A stretch of DNA of 64,000 bases, from the NCBI GenBank assembly GCA_030704615.1, contig CM060732.1:66879053-66943052 (forward strand), written 5' to 3'. The position numbers were made by a program, and so were the translations under genes. Origin of the DNA: Takakia lepidozioides (taxonomy: Eukaryota > Streptophyta > Takakiopsida > Takakiales > Takakiaceae). Numbering within the stretch: the stretch's first letter is position 1; each line of letters begins with the position of its first letter. This document shows positions 43,343 through 56,657 of the stretch, in pieces. Below the pieces are notes generated by a model. The model did no database searches. It was not told where the DNA came from and worked only from the letters and a program-made list of their open reading frames with translations.

Positions 43343-46300
43343 CTACACCGAACAATTCTCCGAATCATTAATATATCTACTTGAATTTGCTTCCTGTAGA
43401 CTGATGGGTATTTGCAAGCCATCGTAGGCTAGTTGGATATCTAGTCCCTCACTGATTAACAGTTTTGCAAGCTCTGCATTGACTTTGTCATGGTCCATAG
43501 TGTGCATCATTCCTGCCAAAGCACCCAATCAATCCGTCACTTCAACAACTTAACCAACTAACTTTGCAGGACTCCAGCAACTTTGCATCAATCTATATTG
43601 CAACAGGTGCGATCAAACCACCTAGTGCACCAAATCTTCAGTCTGTTCATTGCCCCCTGCGACTGCTTCATCATAATAACAACCCACCTGTGAAGAGAGT
43701 ACGTTTGGGACCGATCTTCCGCACCTCCATCAGAGCCTGAAAAACAAGTACAACGCAGAGCACCCGTTGATTTCACCCTCAGTGCATAAGTAGGAATTAT
43801 ATTGAAACTTAGATAATCAGGGCACAAGTAATTAGAACATACTTGAAGATGTAGAAACCTGTGTGGAGCCCCAAAAGACCATGAGGGATCTTGACAACCC
43901 ATGAACACTTACAGGGCAGGATTGTTTTGTTGGGTGAGCCAGTTCTCATTAGCACATGCTTTGTATAGATAATTTGATACATGTACTTTGCACTCAGGGT
44001 CAAAAAAATCCTCACCTCCGGTAGTCCAAAATGGGTGGCACTGGAGTGGTCTGGTCTTAGAGCATCCTGCATGGATTGCCACGACCCATGAGAAGAGGTT
44101 GCAGTTGCATTAGGTCAATGTTGGCTCAGAGTAAAATCCAGCCTTACTTTAGGTAACTTAGCTTTGTGAGGGTCTCTCTTTAAGTATCAGACAGCATCAT
44201 GCCTAGCAGTGACTAGATGTTTCATATTCCCCTTGATCTCATCTCTCCCCCAAAAACCTGTGAATGATTATATATCCAAGTCCAGCATGCAGTATTAACC
44301 TTAGAGGTTGACTCTGAGTATTGACATCAACATAGCACTGACTCGGTGAAATTCCACCACAGTAACTTGACTACGACAGTTACAAATCAGTTAACAGCTA
44401 CAACAGTTGTTGAAGTGGAAAATCATTACCAAGACAAGAATTTCACAGTTCTCTAAAAGTGGGTATGTCGTCTCAGGAATCTCACTTACATCACTGCACC
44501 ATGTGCCAGAACACCCACAGAAACATTTGATCTGCCTAGCACAGAATGCATGTTAAACTAGTAAGAGCATCATATCTGGTCTTCTCAGAAATCATTACTT
44601 CACTTTATTATGAGTAAAACAACTCACACCCTTGAAGAAAATATAACCACTGGCCTAGACCTTGTTTATGGGTGTGAGATGATTGGATAGGATGTGGTAA
44701 TAAGTGGACTATCTGCAAGCCATGGGAATGGTGCAAGGGCAATCTGTAGTACATAGCAAATTGCAGAGCCACTATCATCTGAGGATGAAATGAGCTATAG
44801 CAAACTAGAATAAATTGACGGCACAGGTCCACTACACACCTGATGTAGCAGATATTTTCCACCCGAAATCCAAGGGACCGGTACCCTGGTCCATGCCATA
44901 CAGGTAATGGAACAACCTAATACAGTCAAGCAGCAAGAGTTCAAAACAGGCCAATAGACTTGCTGGTAAGCCAACCCTTCACAGTTTTGCACCGGTCCAT
45001 CATTGGGCTCTAGCTCATCTTGGTGTTCTCTCCCCATCCACAAAGATGAGATATTTCTTAAATGATACACGTTCAAACACTAAAAATCACTAACATGTAA
45101 AGTCAGTGAGCAGTGCTGATCTGATGAGTAGTCTCTGGATATTAGTATTTATGACTGGTCAATCCAGTGCAGCACGGAAGGGGAGGAACCTTCTTAGAAC
45201 CCAACTTACAGTGCTTCAAACAGTTGCCACAAATTGGGCAAAGAAGAGACCTCAAGTCTAACAGTCCATTACTGTGCTCCATTGTAAACATCCAGCTGAA
45301 GGTATGCACAGGTTCTTCATTGCTCAAGGGCCCCTTGGAGCCCCACAACTATGAAGCCAATATTTTTAAACCTCCGTGTCTACACACAGACACAGCACAT
45401 GCTATCCACTACATGACGTAATTAGGTTTGTGTTCTATCAAGCTAACAAAATTTAATAGGCAAGTTAACTGCCTAATCCACTAGGGGACAACACTCCAAC
45501 AGGGATCTACAAAAGTCTGAACCATGACCATACTCCACAAGCAATCTCCACACTGCCACTTAATTCAACTTGTGGACAAGGCCAGCAATTGGGAGAATTA
45601 CTTTGAGGCCATGTACAAAGAAGGGCTCCTCAGTCATCAATTGAAACTGCAACTTTGACACAGCAGTTCCTTTTGTGATAACACTCGTGTCGACCAGGTA
45701 GTAATGTGACAGTGCCATCACCTTATCACACAGACAAAATTGTCAGGCATTGTACCATATTGGGATGACACATCCAAATATCACATCATACCTGACCACA
45801 ATGCATTGAAGGTGCAAAGCAGCGCAGAGAAAGAAAGAAATGTATTACATCCACTGGAGGCCAGAGGTGGAAGACGTGCATCGCAAAAGTACTCACCTCA
45901 AGGTCACGTTGCGTGACATAAATTGGAATAGTGGGTTGTATGTTGTTAGTCCAATCACGAAGATCATCTAACCCTGCAGAGCATGGCAACAATAATTTGA
46001 GACACTCAGGAAAACATGCAAGCAACTGTGCTTGGAATTGTATTTGCATTCACTCCTCCCTAAGTTCGACTGCCCATGCTTACCGGCATCCTAGTCCTTG
46101 CCCATTCCAGGCTGGTTTTCCTATTTAAGCTGTTCTCATCATCTATGCAGACACTGGTGTATTGTGGCTTCTGTCTCTTCCAGCCTGTGACCTCGGCCCT
46201 TTGTGTGGAGAGAGCATTAGCCAGGGCACTAAGGATGAACGCACACTAGAGGGGCTCACTCCAGTAGTGGGACTTACCTTGGTATAAACAATTGGTTTGG

Positions 46301-49300
46301 GCTTTCCAGATTTCCTCTAGAAATCCCTTCACCGGTATTGATCTGCTGTGTTTGAGCTGCCCAGCAATTAGAGCCCAATAGGGCCAGGGCTTTAGGTGCA
46401 GCCTCGAGATTTGAAAGTGGTGAACAGAGAGCAGGGTGTTCTTGATGGTCCTGAAGAGGGTCAGAAATACCCCAGACATTGTACATGGATATTATCTTCA
46501 GGCCGCCCACACATCGGATATGGACAATCTTCCATTCCTCTCTGCATCTGTTTTTTGTTCAAAGGTAGACTCCCTGCCATGAGTTTAAATTTCAGTCCAG
46601 TGCCGAGGGTAAGTAGGTCCAATAGCTCACCCTTAAGGTCCTCACCCATGTCACAAACTGGAAACAAGTTCAGGGAAGTTTTAAGCCTAACTTCGTTTAG
46701 TTCCGACATTCTTTGTGCTTCTGACATGGCCTTCTGATATGGCCTTAGACACTCCAAGTCAGCTTTGTCTAGCAGTGTCAATTCTTCCTGCCTAATATTC
46801 AGGTAATTGAAACTCTCCTCTACCATTTTCCGCCAGGACTCAGCCTGTTTAACAACACGGTCTTGCTTCCAAGAACTACAGTCAATCATCTTAGGGTATC
46901 TGGTATTAGGCATGCAATTCAACTGACCCCACCATCTGACCTTGAACTCATCACATCAAGAGCTCAAGGGTGGTACTCCAAACTCGCCCTGAGCAGCCAC
47001 ATTAGCTGTTCTAGTGCGCGCTGACATGCTCTCTTTGAGAGCCAAAAGTTGAATGGAATCTAAAGTTTTAGCATGGTTGGAGTTGGCCTCCCACACAGCA
47101 GATGTGTACTCCAAGGTAGGCCTCCTAACATTGCAGAGCATGGTCCTTTTACCGTTAGTATTAATCCCTCTGCAATGGAAAAACTGAGTGAGACCCACGG
47201 CTTTGCATTGCTGTTTGAACCATTTTTTAGATATGCAAGAGGGTGAGAGTGAGAGAATGTACTCATAAGACTTTGTTTGCCATAGCCTTGTGGCCATAGA
47301 CCACATGCCCAGTTTGGATGGAAAGAGAGAGCGAGAGAGACAGACAAAGAGAGTTGCACTATACACATTAGGTACTTACTAGATCCCAAAGACATAATAG
47401 CACGCAATTTCATTTTGTTTGACGGTTACGGCCATTTTGGGCACTATCAATTAGTCTCTAGTGTAGAACCTCGCCTGGCCCATCACAAGCAAGCGCACCA
47501 ACCAAAGCAGTTAGTGGTCCTCTTGGAACTCCAGGCTTGAACTCCTACACATGTCATGTCACCTTCGAAAAACAGTTCTAAACTTTAGATGTGGCAAGAA
47601 AACTGAGTTTATTTCCACATCAGGTCCACTGCAAGGAGAGGGTGATATCAGAAATAATTCACTACAGACAGGTAATATATCCCATCAAGCTCCTCTCGGT
47701 CTTACAAATACATGAGTACTTTGGGTCCCACAATCCAGAAAGTTCAGTAGTGGATGAATAAGGGATGTGCTGGACTAGAAAGAATCCATCACAAATGAAC
47801 AATTTGGAACAAGATGTACATGGATGTCTTCCCCCCTCCCTAGTTTTCAAAATATACTGATAATTAGGAGAACAAACTGAGAGACGTACCACCAATTGCA
47901 TCAGCGTGAGCATGGGTGATGATAACTGCATCCAGATTCCTGATTCTGCAGATCAAAATCAAGTCAAACAATGATCTGTTTTACTTGGCTCCGCAGTGGC
48001 TGCAATTACTACCCTTGATCTCATGCCTGATCAACTGCTTTCACATCTATCAACCACTTGGCCTTGATTGCACTATTAGACCCCCAAAGGGAGAACTAGC
48101 ATACAATGTGCTAGAGCCCTATTTGTGCAAATTCTCTTCTTTTGGGAAACAAGAACAAAACAAACACTTCAGAAGACTATTAACCTGGAATTTAGATTCA
48201 ACCCTCAAGTTGGTGGGCATATAACTCACCCGTAATATGGAAACCATTGAAGTGCACTGTGATAAAAGAATCTGCCAATTCAGAGAAATGCAACACATGA
48301 GTTCACCGCTGATTGCACCGTATTCCACAAAATTATTCGCCACAGAGCAGCCCACAGAGAAGCGAAGGTAAGAATGCCCCAAGAACCTTCTAAACAACCT
48401 GAATAACACCGCAGTCATTGAATAAAAACTTAGGTGCATCCACTTCCCAATTCCTTCCTCTCCTCTATTGGCCAAACATGAGTTATTACTGCATGACTAG
48501 AATATGATTCCGAATGACGTATAAAGGTAAACAGAAGGCAGAGTCGTACTTGCCAGCATCTATGAGAATGTTCAGGCGACGTCCATCAGGGACAGCATAA
48601 CGAAGCACCACGCTAGTGTTGCGTCGCCTGTTCTTGTTCCCCAATTTTGCTGCAGCCCAGCACACCTGTCATCCTAACCTTATTAAGCTCAAGATATGTA
48701 GTCCACTAAACCCGCAAACCTTTAAGGTCATAGTTTGTCCCCTAGACTTGGCTCACTAACTGAGGCTTCTCATTACTTGACTGCTGATATATGAGCACAT
48801 CCACTGGGTGACAGCACGCCACTTACGCACACAGACAGCCAGTATCTGGAAGATAGTGGAGAATACCAGTGTTTGAGGACATTTCCTACCCGATCCCCTT
48901 TTAAGCTCTCTGGTCATCTTACTTCTTGTTTTCCTGGGTGTTTGCATTTCTGATGAACTTTGTCAGTGATTCTAATCATGTCTCTTCAGGCTGGACATAT
49001 TGCGATTCTGGTTTGTGTCTCAAGGGTGCAGTACATTCATCAGGCATTTTGCAGTTCCATTCCTCAAAAAGTGAAGTGGTCCGTTGCTAATTTCCGAAGG
49101 ACAAACATTCTTGTCTGTGTCCACACTTACTGGACATCTTTTCTCCCGGTCAGTGAGGCAGCTGACGAGAGGAATGCCTTCGCTTGTCCCAGTTCCCAAA
49201 AAAATGAGGTCTGAAGTTGCCGCCTTGCCTTCCCCATCAGACGCCTGCTTCCCCAGGACTCCATCCACAAAGGCTGCCGATTCTGTAGCTGCCTGCAATG

Positions 49301-50140
49301 AAGACCCCAAATACAGTGAATTACCAATTTCAGTGGCATGCCTATTACATCCCAGCACCAGATTTGAAATACTCTCTGAAAGCTGCCACGACTGTGGTGT
49401 AGACTCTCATATCAAGGAGTCTTCACAATCACCGCAAATGTGAAGTGTCAAAACAAAACCAGGTACAGCAATAATGAACTTGCTGTGCTTTGCATTGATA
49501 GATACCGGAGAATAGAACGTGAGGGTGGCTAGATTGGTGTCACCGCTGACATTTCAAACCCTGTCTCTGCCCGAGTGTGCGCACCAATCAGCGTTTTCTG
49601 TAGGATCCACCGGACACCTAAACCTACGACAAAGGACTGAGCTCTCTCTCTTTCTCTCTGCCCTTGCCTTCCACAACAGAGAGAATCGTGTATGTATCTT
49701 GATGACATGCCCCATAGGTAATAAACAAGCATCGAAAAATTGGGTCTCCAAACCACCATTCAACCACCCAAGAGCGAGTAAACAGCCTTCCTTTCCACAA
49801 AAGATTAGCACAAACCCGAAACAGAGAAAAGACAAATCAAATTGACGAGATCATAGACTACCCGAGAGGAGTCAGATGGAGCGATGCCGACATCCCCCCT
49901 CACTTGCAAACTCCAGCCTCCTTGATGCTTTCGGGTTATGGGCCAAGGCCTACAAACCGGTGCTCTGCTATACCCACGAACAGAATCATGCGTGAAGCTG
50001 GGCACAGCTTCCAGACCCTTGAGAGAGATAAGTGAAGGTGGGCAGGAGTGCATCAACGCCATCATGCGCTGCAGTGCCGAGCGTGCACCAGTGTGGGCAA
50101 GGCCACTATACCCACACACACACTGCAAGCAACTTGACAT
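43343..50140 (-). CDS. Metallo-beta-lactamase-fold hydrolase (PhnP-like, plant type)
   Basis: Twelve exons (minus): 50140-49862, 49292-49131, 48665-48550, 48271-48230, 47945-47890, 45973-45897, 45721-45602, 44916-44840, 44493-44430, 44066-44016, 43736-43688, 43512-43343. Phases close to ~420 residues. The fold opens with SDLIFLGTGTSEGIP. Metal-site motifs are THAHADA (~210-216), LPVWHGPGYRSLGFR (His ~292), ISDVSEIPE (Asp ~311) and HTMDH (~368-372); GLDDLRDWTNN and DALRPDHSSATHFGLPE are also typical of the plant/fungal PhnP-like group (Arabidopsis At1g30300-type). The classical HxHxDH is HxHxDA here, as in that group. The substrate is not established. The first ~93 residues (MSSCLQCVCGYSGLAHTG...) are poorly conserved and could be an organelle transit peptide. 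The intron between 47889 and 45974 carries a LINE relic. Confidence 0.92.
46245..47370 (-). mobile_element. Non-LTR retrotransposon (LINE) 3' relic in an MBL-gene intron
   Basis: On the minus strand, RPTLEYTSAVWEANSNHAKT with LDSIQLLALK (about 47120-47020), then GEFGVPPLSS and RYPKMI further on, matches the region after the reverse transcriptase domain of LINEs (RPxLEYGxxVW...LESIQ...). A degenerate Cys-His-like patch (CPYPMCGRPEDNIHVQC) lies near 46530-46470. Frames are broken, so it is inactive. It lies antisense-neutral: same strand as the host gene. Confidence 0.7.
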
Positions 50141-50647
50141 TCTTCAACAACCCACCTCCGAAATCACACTTCCTTTCCCACAGATTCCCACACGACAAAG
50201 ATCCCAGGGTATCTAGCATCTGCGAGATGCCAGAAAGGTGATGGCTCTCATCTCGCCATCAAATTTCGTCCTTCTTCATCCCCGGATGCAGTTTCTAGAA
50301 TGCCCCACGTCAGTCCGGCATCTGATTTCATAGAAGAATTCTTTCAGAATACTGAGGTAAGTATGCGTACCCAATCAGGATAGCAGATTTGACCCCATAA
50401 ACATCTGGGTGGCACTGCGTTCACTATCCAACAGAGCTACTGACTGTTGGTGGTTGCCGTTGGCAAAAACTATCCTTTTCTATTGACAGCAAGAGACTTG
50501 TCTTATGTAGAATACACTTTGGGTACAAATCTTTCAAGACAGGAGAGGATGCACGATGGATGCGCAGAGTGTGGAATGGGGGAGGTTGAGTGAATTTCAG
50601 GAGAAGGGAGAGGGAGGAAATGCAGTAAAGGGGAGGGAGAGGAGGAT
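50141..50647. promoter_or_regulatory. Shared 507-bp head-to-head region of the MBL and J-domain genes
   Basis: The two start codons face away from each other with 507 bp between. The J-gene side (about 50590-50645) is a GA-rich leader, like that of SnRK1. No specific operator was recognised. Confidence 0.6.
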
Positions 50648-53600
50648 ATGGACTACTACAGGGTGCTTGGCATAGGCAGAGATGCTAAGGCCGAGGATAT
50701 CAAGCACGCATTCCGTAAGCTAGCGTTGAAGTTTCACCCCGACCGTCATGTGAATGTCTCAGATACCGCAAGGGAAGCTGCAGTGCAGCGATTCAGGGAG
50801 GTTTCACAAGCTTATGAGGTGTTGAGCAATGAGCGAAAGCGGGCCGCCTACGACAGAGATGGTCGCATGCCTGGCGCCAGTTATGAAAGACCCGGAGCTT
50901 CTCGCAGGTATGGGGGCAATCACGCTGGATGTGAGCTTAATGTGCTTAATAAGTTGGATACATCTGCTGCGCAGTTCCAGTGCTTCTGATCAGAAAATGG
51001 GATCTGAAGGAATATCTCTTCGTGAATTCATTTTTCGGGCAGGGGTTATAGTCTGTAGGTTTGTAGTTCTAAGTTTCTAAGATTGCTGTCGCCAGTACCT
51101 AGAAGTGGTTCTCCCCCTCTTCCTTGTATTCCTTGAAGAAGCATGTCAACAAGATTGAAGCTCTTCTGGGGATCAAATTCGGGTTTGTAGGCGCAGATAG
51201 TTTCTTCATCTACTTGCAGAATGAAGGTAGCACTAATTAAGAATTATGGCACTGAAAGGGGAATAGGGTTTGAGTTGTGCTAAGTTTTAAAATCTAGGTA
51301 GACATATTGACTTTGTTGCAGTGAATAAATCTCATTAGTTGGGATTTAAACTGTCCGTGAATTATCTGTGTATACTTTGGGCTTAAGAAAGTAAGTTCAC
51401 ATCAAGTTGTTGTGTCCCTTTTAATGCTTGCTTGAGATGGTTACTGTACAGGGGTGGGCTCTGTTCAAAAGCTTTCTTCTGCGCAATAATGCCTTGGCAG
51501 GCCACTTTTTTGGTGGATGACTGTTTGAGTGTCCAGTACTCTCAGAAAAGAGTTGCGATATCCTTGACTAGTAGTTCCAAGGTGTAGCCTTCATTGAGCA
51601 TGTGAATCTTGAAATGTTTCCGGACTATGACTCGGTTGGAATTTGCGGGAATGGGAGCAGGGGCGGATACTATAGACGGCCACAAGGATATGACTCATAT
51701 AGGGGAGCTCAAGCCAGCTCTCATAAACACAGAGAAAGGTCTGGAAGTGGGAGTGGGGCTGGTAATTTTCGTTGGCAAGCTCCTCATGCAGCCTCCTCCC
51801 GCTTTTTAAATGCCCTTTTTATTGGGTATTTCTCTCTCACATTGAACCCTCTTCCTTTCTGTATAGGAGAAAGAGTAATCAGTTTACTAAGAATGGGTTT
51901 GCCCTCTTAATGAATTCCGCAATTACTGAAAACAAAATCTTTCATGAATCTTGTTGTTTGGGCAGGCAGTCTCCCTTTGATTCACACATTAGTGTCGTTT
52001 AAGAGGTGATTGCTGTGAAACCGCAGGGTGATGATCAATTGAAACTTACATATATGGAAGTGCAATCGTACAAAGCATTGTAGGGAGCCGGTAATGGAAG
52101 AAAGGCCAGGCTCTGGCTTCCTTCTTTATTTCCCACCTTTTCTTTATTCACTTGACCTTTGATTTGTTTGGTTTAGAATGGGTGGAGAAGGGGTGTGAAG
52201 CTGAGTAGGTCATGCACAAGTTGTATGGTCTTAGGATTAGGTTTGCTGCAAAGATGAGGCTTTAGTGGTAGGAGGAAGGCATTATCCACCTCCCAGGCGA
52301 GGGATAAACATGTGCATTATCATACTGATTTGGAGATCTTTCCCTGGATAAGAAGTTTCTAATAGTCTGCATAGAGTGGCGTGAAGGGGACTGTCAAGGG
52401 GAAAGCAATTGACATTCTTTTTTATTGACTTGCAGGGTTGCGTTGCCCTTGTTCTTGTTTGCAGATACATTTGGAGATGTAGTCTGGAAGAAGAAAAATT
52501 CAGGAGTATGGCCTCTACCTCTTTCTTGCATCCTTGTATGTCTTTCTCTCTCGTCTTGTTCTTTGACTGGCACTGCAACCTTACCATTGTGACCATCTGT
52601 TAAGCTATGGGTTCTTTTAATAAACCCATGATTTTCTTTGTGATGAATGTCAGCCCTTAAACCAACATTTGACAAATCCCCCTCAAGGGATTGTCCCTCT
52701 CTTCCTGAAGCACCAATCAAGCATCCCCTGTTGGGATTCATCAGTTTTCCTTGGGGGTGGGTTGTTGCTGTAGTAAGGTCCATGGACAGACAGCCAATTT
52801 CCATCGCCATGTATAGACACCAAAACTGGCTCCAAGAGGGTGAGGATAATACACATTATTCTGATGCAATGTAATTGGTACCATGCTCAACGAGAGGATC
52901 TTGCAAAGCTTCAAAGTGTATTGTCAGTGCTACTGTTTCTGCTCAGTTGGAGAAGCTCAACAGAGCCAGTTGGCCCGGGTCTCAATTCTGGGTTAATACG
53001 TAATGCTCGTGTTAACAGCTTTCTAGAGCCAATTTGGAAGCCAGAACCAACTTCATTTCATAGGTCAGTGCCACTACTTGGCAAAACTTCCATTGTTTGG
53101 TTGGCCCCCTTGCTGCTCCAGCCCTCATGCTTGGCCCCTTCCCCTCCTTTTCCTCTGTCAAAACCGGGCTCGGGGTTTACGGCCAAAGTCTGCCAGGCAA
53201 TCTTGAGTTATTACATTTCTCTCTCCCTTAGCATTTTTTCTTTTCTTTTTTCTCTACCTTATATCTTAAGAAGAAGGGGCAAGAAACTTTGTCGGATATT
53301 CTCTCCTAAAAAACACATTAGTACAGCAGGGAAATGCATGTGATCCAAGATCAGTTATCTAGATGTGGCAAGTGCATTGGTGTAAAACCCTATTTATACT
53401 GCTCTGGAAATGATGGGTCAGTGATATACGCTGGTTTCTACATTCCTCCCCTTCTGAACCGTTTCGGAGAGCAGACAACAGGACATCAGCCTTTTGGTCT
53501 GCTCTTGACACTGGGAAAGGTTGGAATTTGGGGATTCGGGGTGAGTTGAGATAAAAGGAGACAGCTGGGTCATCTGGCACAGGATGAGAAATGCACTGGA

Positions 53601-54031
53601 AAGAGCATGTGATTGGTATGTCGTCTTCACCCATCTTTTTTCAGATTTTCGAATCAAAGTTCAATGAGCTGAACAAAGTGCATGTGCACATTTTTGTGTG
53701 ATTGTAGAAATCATTTGAAGAGGCCATAGAGGCTGTGAAGTGCGCCAGAGATGACAAGGAAGCATCTAGGTCTAATGGCTCCTCGCCTCATCCCAAAGGT
53801 GGTAATTCCAGAGAAGAGGTCAAGAGGGGATTGGGAAGCCTGGAATCGCACAATGAAATGGTGCAACGGCATCCAGAAATCAGTGACCCCTGCCGTGAGG
53901 CTGCATGGTTAGGAAAACACCTGATTATAGACAACAAGCTTAGTACTATGAGGCTTTGTGAGCTTCAACTATGGCTTCAAGAAAGGAGGAGGATGGTGGA
54001 GAAGGAGCAGCGAAGAGGTACACACACTTAG
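50648..54031 (+). CDS. J-domain (DnaJ/Hsp40) protein
   Basis: Exon 1 (50648-50907) encodes a complete J domain from the first codon: MDYYRVLGIGRDAKAEDIKH, then FRKLALKFHPDRH with the HPD tripeptide at 30-32, and VSQAYEVLSNERKRAAYD. Proposed further exons are 51661-51761 (Gly/Tyr/Arg-rich RGGYYRRPQGYDSYRG), 52465-52505 (TFGDVVWKKKNSG) and 53708-54031 (KSFEEAIEAVKCARD to stop). Phases close to ~241 residues, and the NSG|KSFEEA join matches small plant J proteins. Relatives usually have a hydrophobic segment before that join; I did not find it, so an exon between 51762 and 52464 may be missing. J proteins stimulate Hsp70 ATPase; the partner and compartment are unknown here. Confidence 0.8.
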
Positions 54032-54779
54032 GGTTCCAAATTACAGGGTAAAGCATGATGATGTATACCTTGTCATGCAATGATGAGGGTAGATGTGAAT
54101 AGGTGAGGTATCAGTAGATTAGATATATCTTCATGCCAATGACTAATTGAAGATGAAAGCCAATGTAAGGGGCTGATAATTGGGGTGCATTTCTCAAGGA
54201 GGCGACTCATCCTAATCGGGTTTGAGCATCTTGGTGGATTTTGGGTGAAGGGGCAACCCTCTAGTGTGGGCTTGACCAGATTTTAGGATGACTAGGCAAT
54301 TGTCTCGAAACATTGGTGACTCAAACATAAATGCACTGGTGACGTGCAGCTGAGCAGCTGTGCATACATTTGTTAAGTTCGACCTTTAGCTTTCCAAGTA
54401 CCTTGTAAACACCAGGAAAATCACCAAATCATGATATTATCAAGAAGAGCAGAATGGACAAACTTCTTCACATTGGACATCAAGTGTGTCATATTGTTTG
54501 GAATTCATACTCTGTGAGTCAATTATGTCCATTAGTACTTAAAGTGAGCTGTAAAATGAGTTGTAAAAATCCGTTCTCCTTCTAGTGATGGAATGGATCC
54601 AATTGGTGTACCTCCCAAAATTTGACCAAATGTAAAAAGCATAAAGTAAAAGTGTTCCCTGGCCAAATCTTAAGGTGTGCACATCTCAGGTAGGGTTTCT
54701 TCACCTTTGAATCGACCTAAGCAGATACATTTCAATGATCTCATGAAGGTGAGTATGGGGCCTGGGCACAGAAGAATTT

Positions 54780-55340
54780 AGGTCGAAAGTCGAAAAGAAT
54801 GGAGATAAGTGGAGTTTATTTCATTTATTTTTATTGAAAAATTTTGGGTTGGTTATGCCAATCCAACTCCGGTGAATGGGCAATATTTGCAATGGGCCAT
54901 TCACTCTTCTTTTACCTGGTTTCTTTCCTACCCCCTGGCTGCTCTGCAGTTCGACCCAGGGGAGTGGAGCTGGAAGGACGATCACCGCTCCCCTTTCTTT
55001 GCATACTCCGTTAAGTTGGGTTACTCGCTGCTGAGGCCAACTAGATACTTCCTACCTAAATGGACAGCAAAGTGGGGGCATCTTACACAAGCTTATTGGG
55101 ACTTGATTTGGAAGGACATATGGAAAAAACAAAGAGCAGCTAAAATATCAGGCTTCCTGTGGAAGCTGGCCCACAGAATTTTACCTGTCACCTAGTTGGC
55201 TACGGTTTCCGGATGTGCCTTCACGGCCTCCTAGTGGTTATTTTTTCCACCTTTTGTGAACTCTTAATTTTTATTTATTTTGATTAAAAGGGCCTCTGTC
55301 CCCTTTCTTTCTTTTCTTTTTTTTTTTTTAAAAAAAACAT
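54780..55340 (+). mobile_element. 5'-truncated LINE (zf-RVT end plus 3' tail)
   Basis: The frame at about 54809-55195 encodes FFAYSVKLGYSLLRP, then YWDLIWKDIWKKQRAAKISG and FLWKLAHRILPV. This is the zf-RVT region that follows reverse transcriptase in plant L1-type LINEs. The frame stops just after. TTGATTAAAAGGGCCTCTG and a long pyrimidine/T-rich then A-rich tail follow (55280-55340), like a LINE 3' UTR. Nothing upstream looks like reverse transcriptase, so the copy is truncated. Confidence 0.75.
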
Positions 55341-56420
55341 TTTATGACAGTTGTATTTTGTTCATGATATGAGCTTGTTTTCATTTCACTACGAAATATT
55401 TGTGGGATATTCGTGTAAGATGCAAAACATTCTCATGTGATCACGGAAGTAGCATGCTCACGCGACACCATGACTATATATATATAGCTCTAAATCGATG
55501 AAGTTATTAGAGCTTGTTGGGGATCAGTAGAGGTTGTATCTCAAAGATGTAGGTTATCAATGTGTGAAGAAAAGAACACCTTCAAGCAACTAGGAGCATA
55601 ATGGTTCCTCTTTCGAAAACAAATTGTAGGTGTGTGCATTGTTGGATGCCGAAACTCCTTGAATTGAGCTTTCGAACCCTAGTATGTATTGCAAGCTAAG
55701 ATTTTTCGTCTGCAGTAAACAACATATGTCTCCATCTTTTTTCTTTTGTGGGGGGTGGGGGGCTTGTTGATTACAGTTTACTACAGATCCCCACAATGTA
55801 AAATAACTATACCTCATCCAAACTATAACATACAAATCCCTGTTGTGTAATAATTACATTGGGAATGAGATTGTTTACATCATAATAGTCTGCTCCAATA
55901 AACATTATGATACTTAGAGCCAATTTAGATTAGGGTTCCCCATTGATAACCCAATTCAGCACAACAATTTTTTTCCTTTTTGTTTTAAGGGAAAGAGAGT
56001 CTGAATTGCATTAGAATGAGGAAAAATTAACCACAAAGGCTCGTAGAAGCGGCAGGCCGGTCGCAGCTGCCCTATTGCCGCTGCAGGACAACAAAGAGAC
56101 TAAGAGCAAGGGGTACCAGAGTGTCCCCTACCAAGACCAACTACGAAATAAGCAACCCAAAAGAACCACAAGAATTTGGAAATGCGCGGGAGTTGAATGT
56201 GCCCTTAGGGGGTGTGCCTGCATGGCACTCCCCTCGCCCGTTCCCGCACCCTCATGCATGCAGCTCCTGTGGAGGCCTTGATGTCAGAACCCCTTCCCCC
56301 GGCCCGGCCGCCACACCAACGCAAACCGCAATATATTATTATGTAATAATAACATACCCGTTCCCCGTGTAATACATAATTTATGTACTACCACCGTCTC
56401 ATCATGACGCATGGTCCCTG
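55341..56420. other. Repeat-like intergenic DNA
   Basis: AT-rich, no gene found. A patch at about 55980-56180 (GAATTGCATTAGAATGAGG with GC-rich neighbours) could be a transposon tail, but I cannot assign it. Confidence 0.4.
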
Positions 56421-56657
56421 ATACCGTAGTGACACATCGTCACACATAGTCATACATGGTCGTATGTGATTGCAATCTTCATTGTTGTGTGCTTGTGATG
56501 TCCGCAACCACACGACGCTGGAGCTCTTGATTCGAAGATGATACTGTAGTGACGCATCGTCACACATAGTCATACATGGTCGTATGTGATTGCAATCTTC
56601 ATTGTTGTGTGCTTGTGATGTCCGCAACCACACGCTAGAGCTATTGATTCCAAGGTG
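56421..56657. repeat. 120-bp tandem duplication
   Basis: ATACCGTAGTGACACATCG at 56421 and ATACTGTAGTGACGCATCG at 56541 start two units. They are nearly identical for ~95 bp (including CATAGTCATACATGGTCG and TTGTGTGCTTGTGATGTCC); the second then has a 3-nt deletion and scattered changes. Confidence 0.9.
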
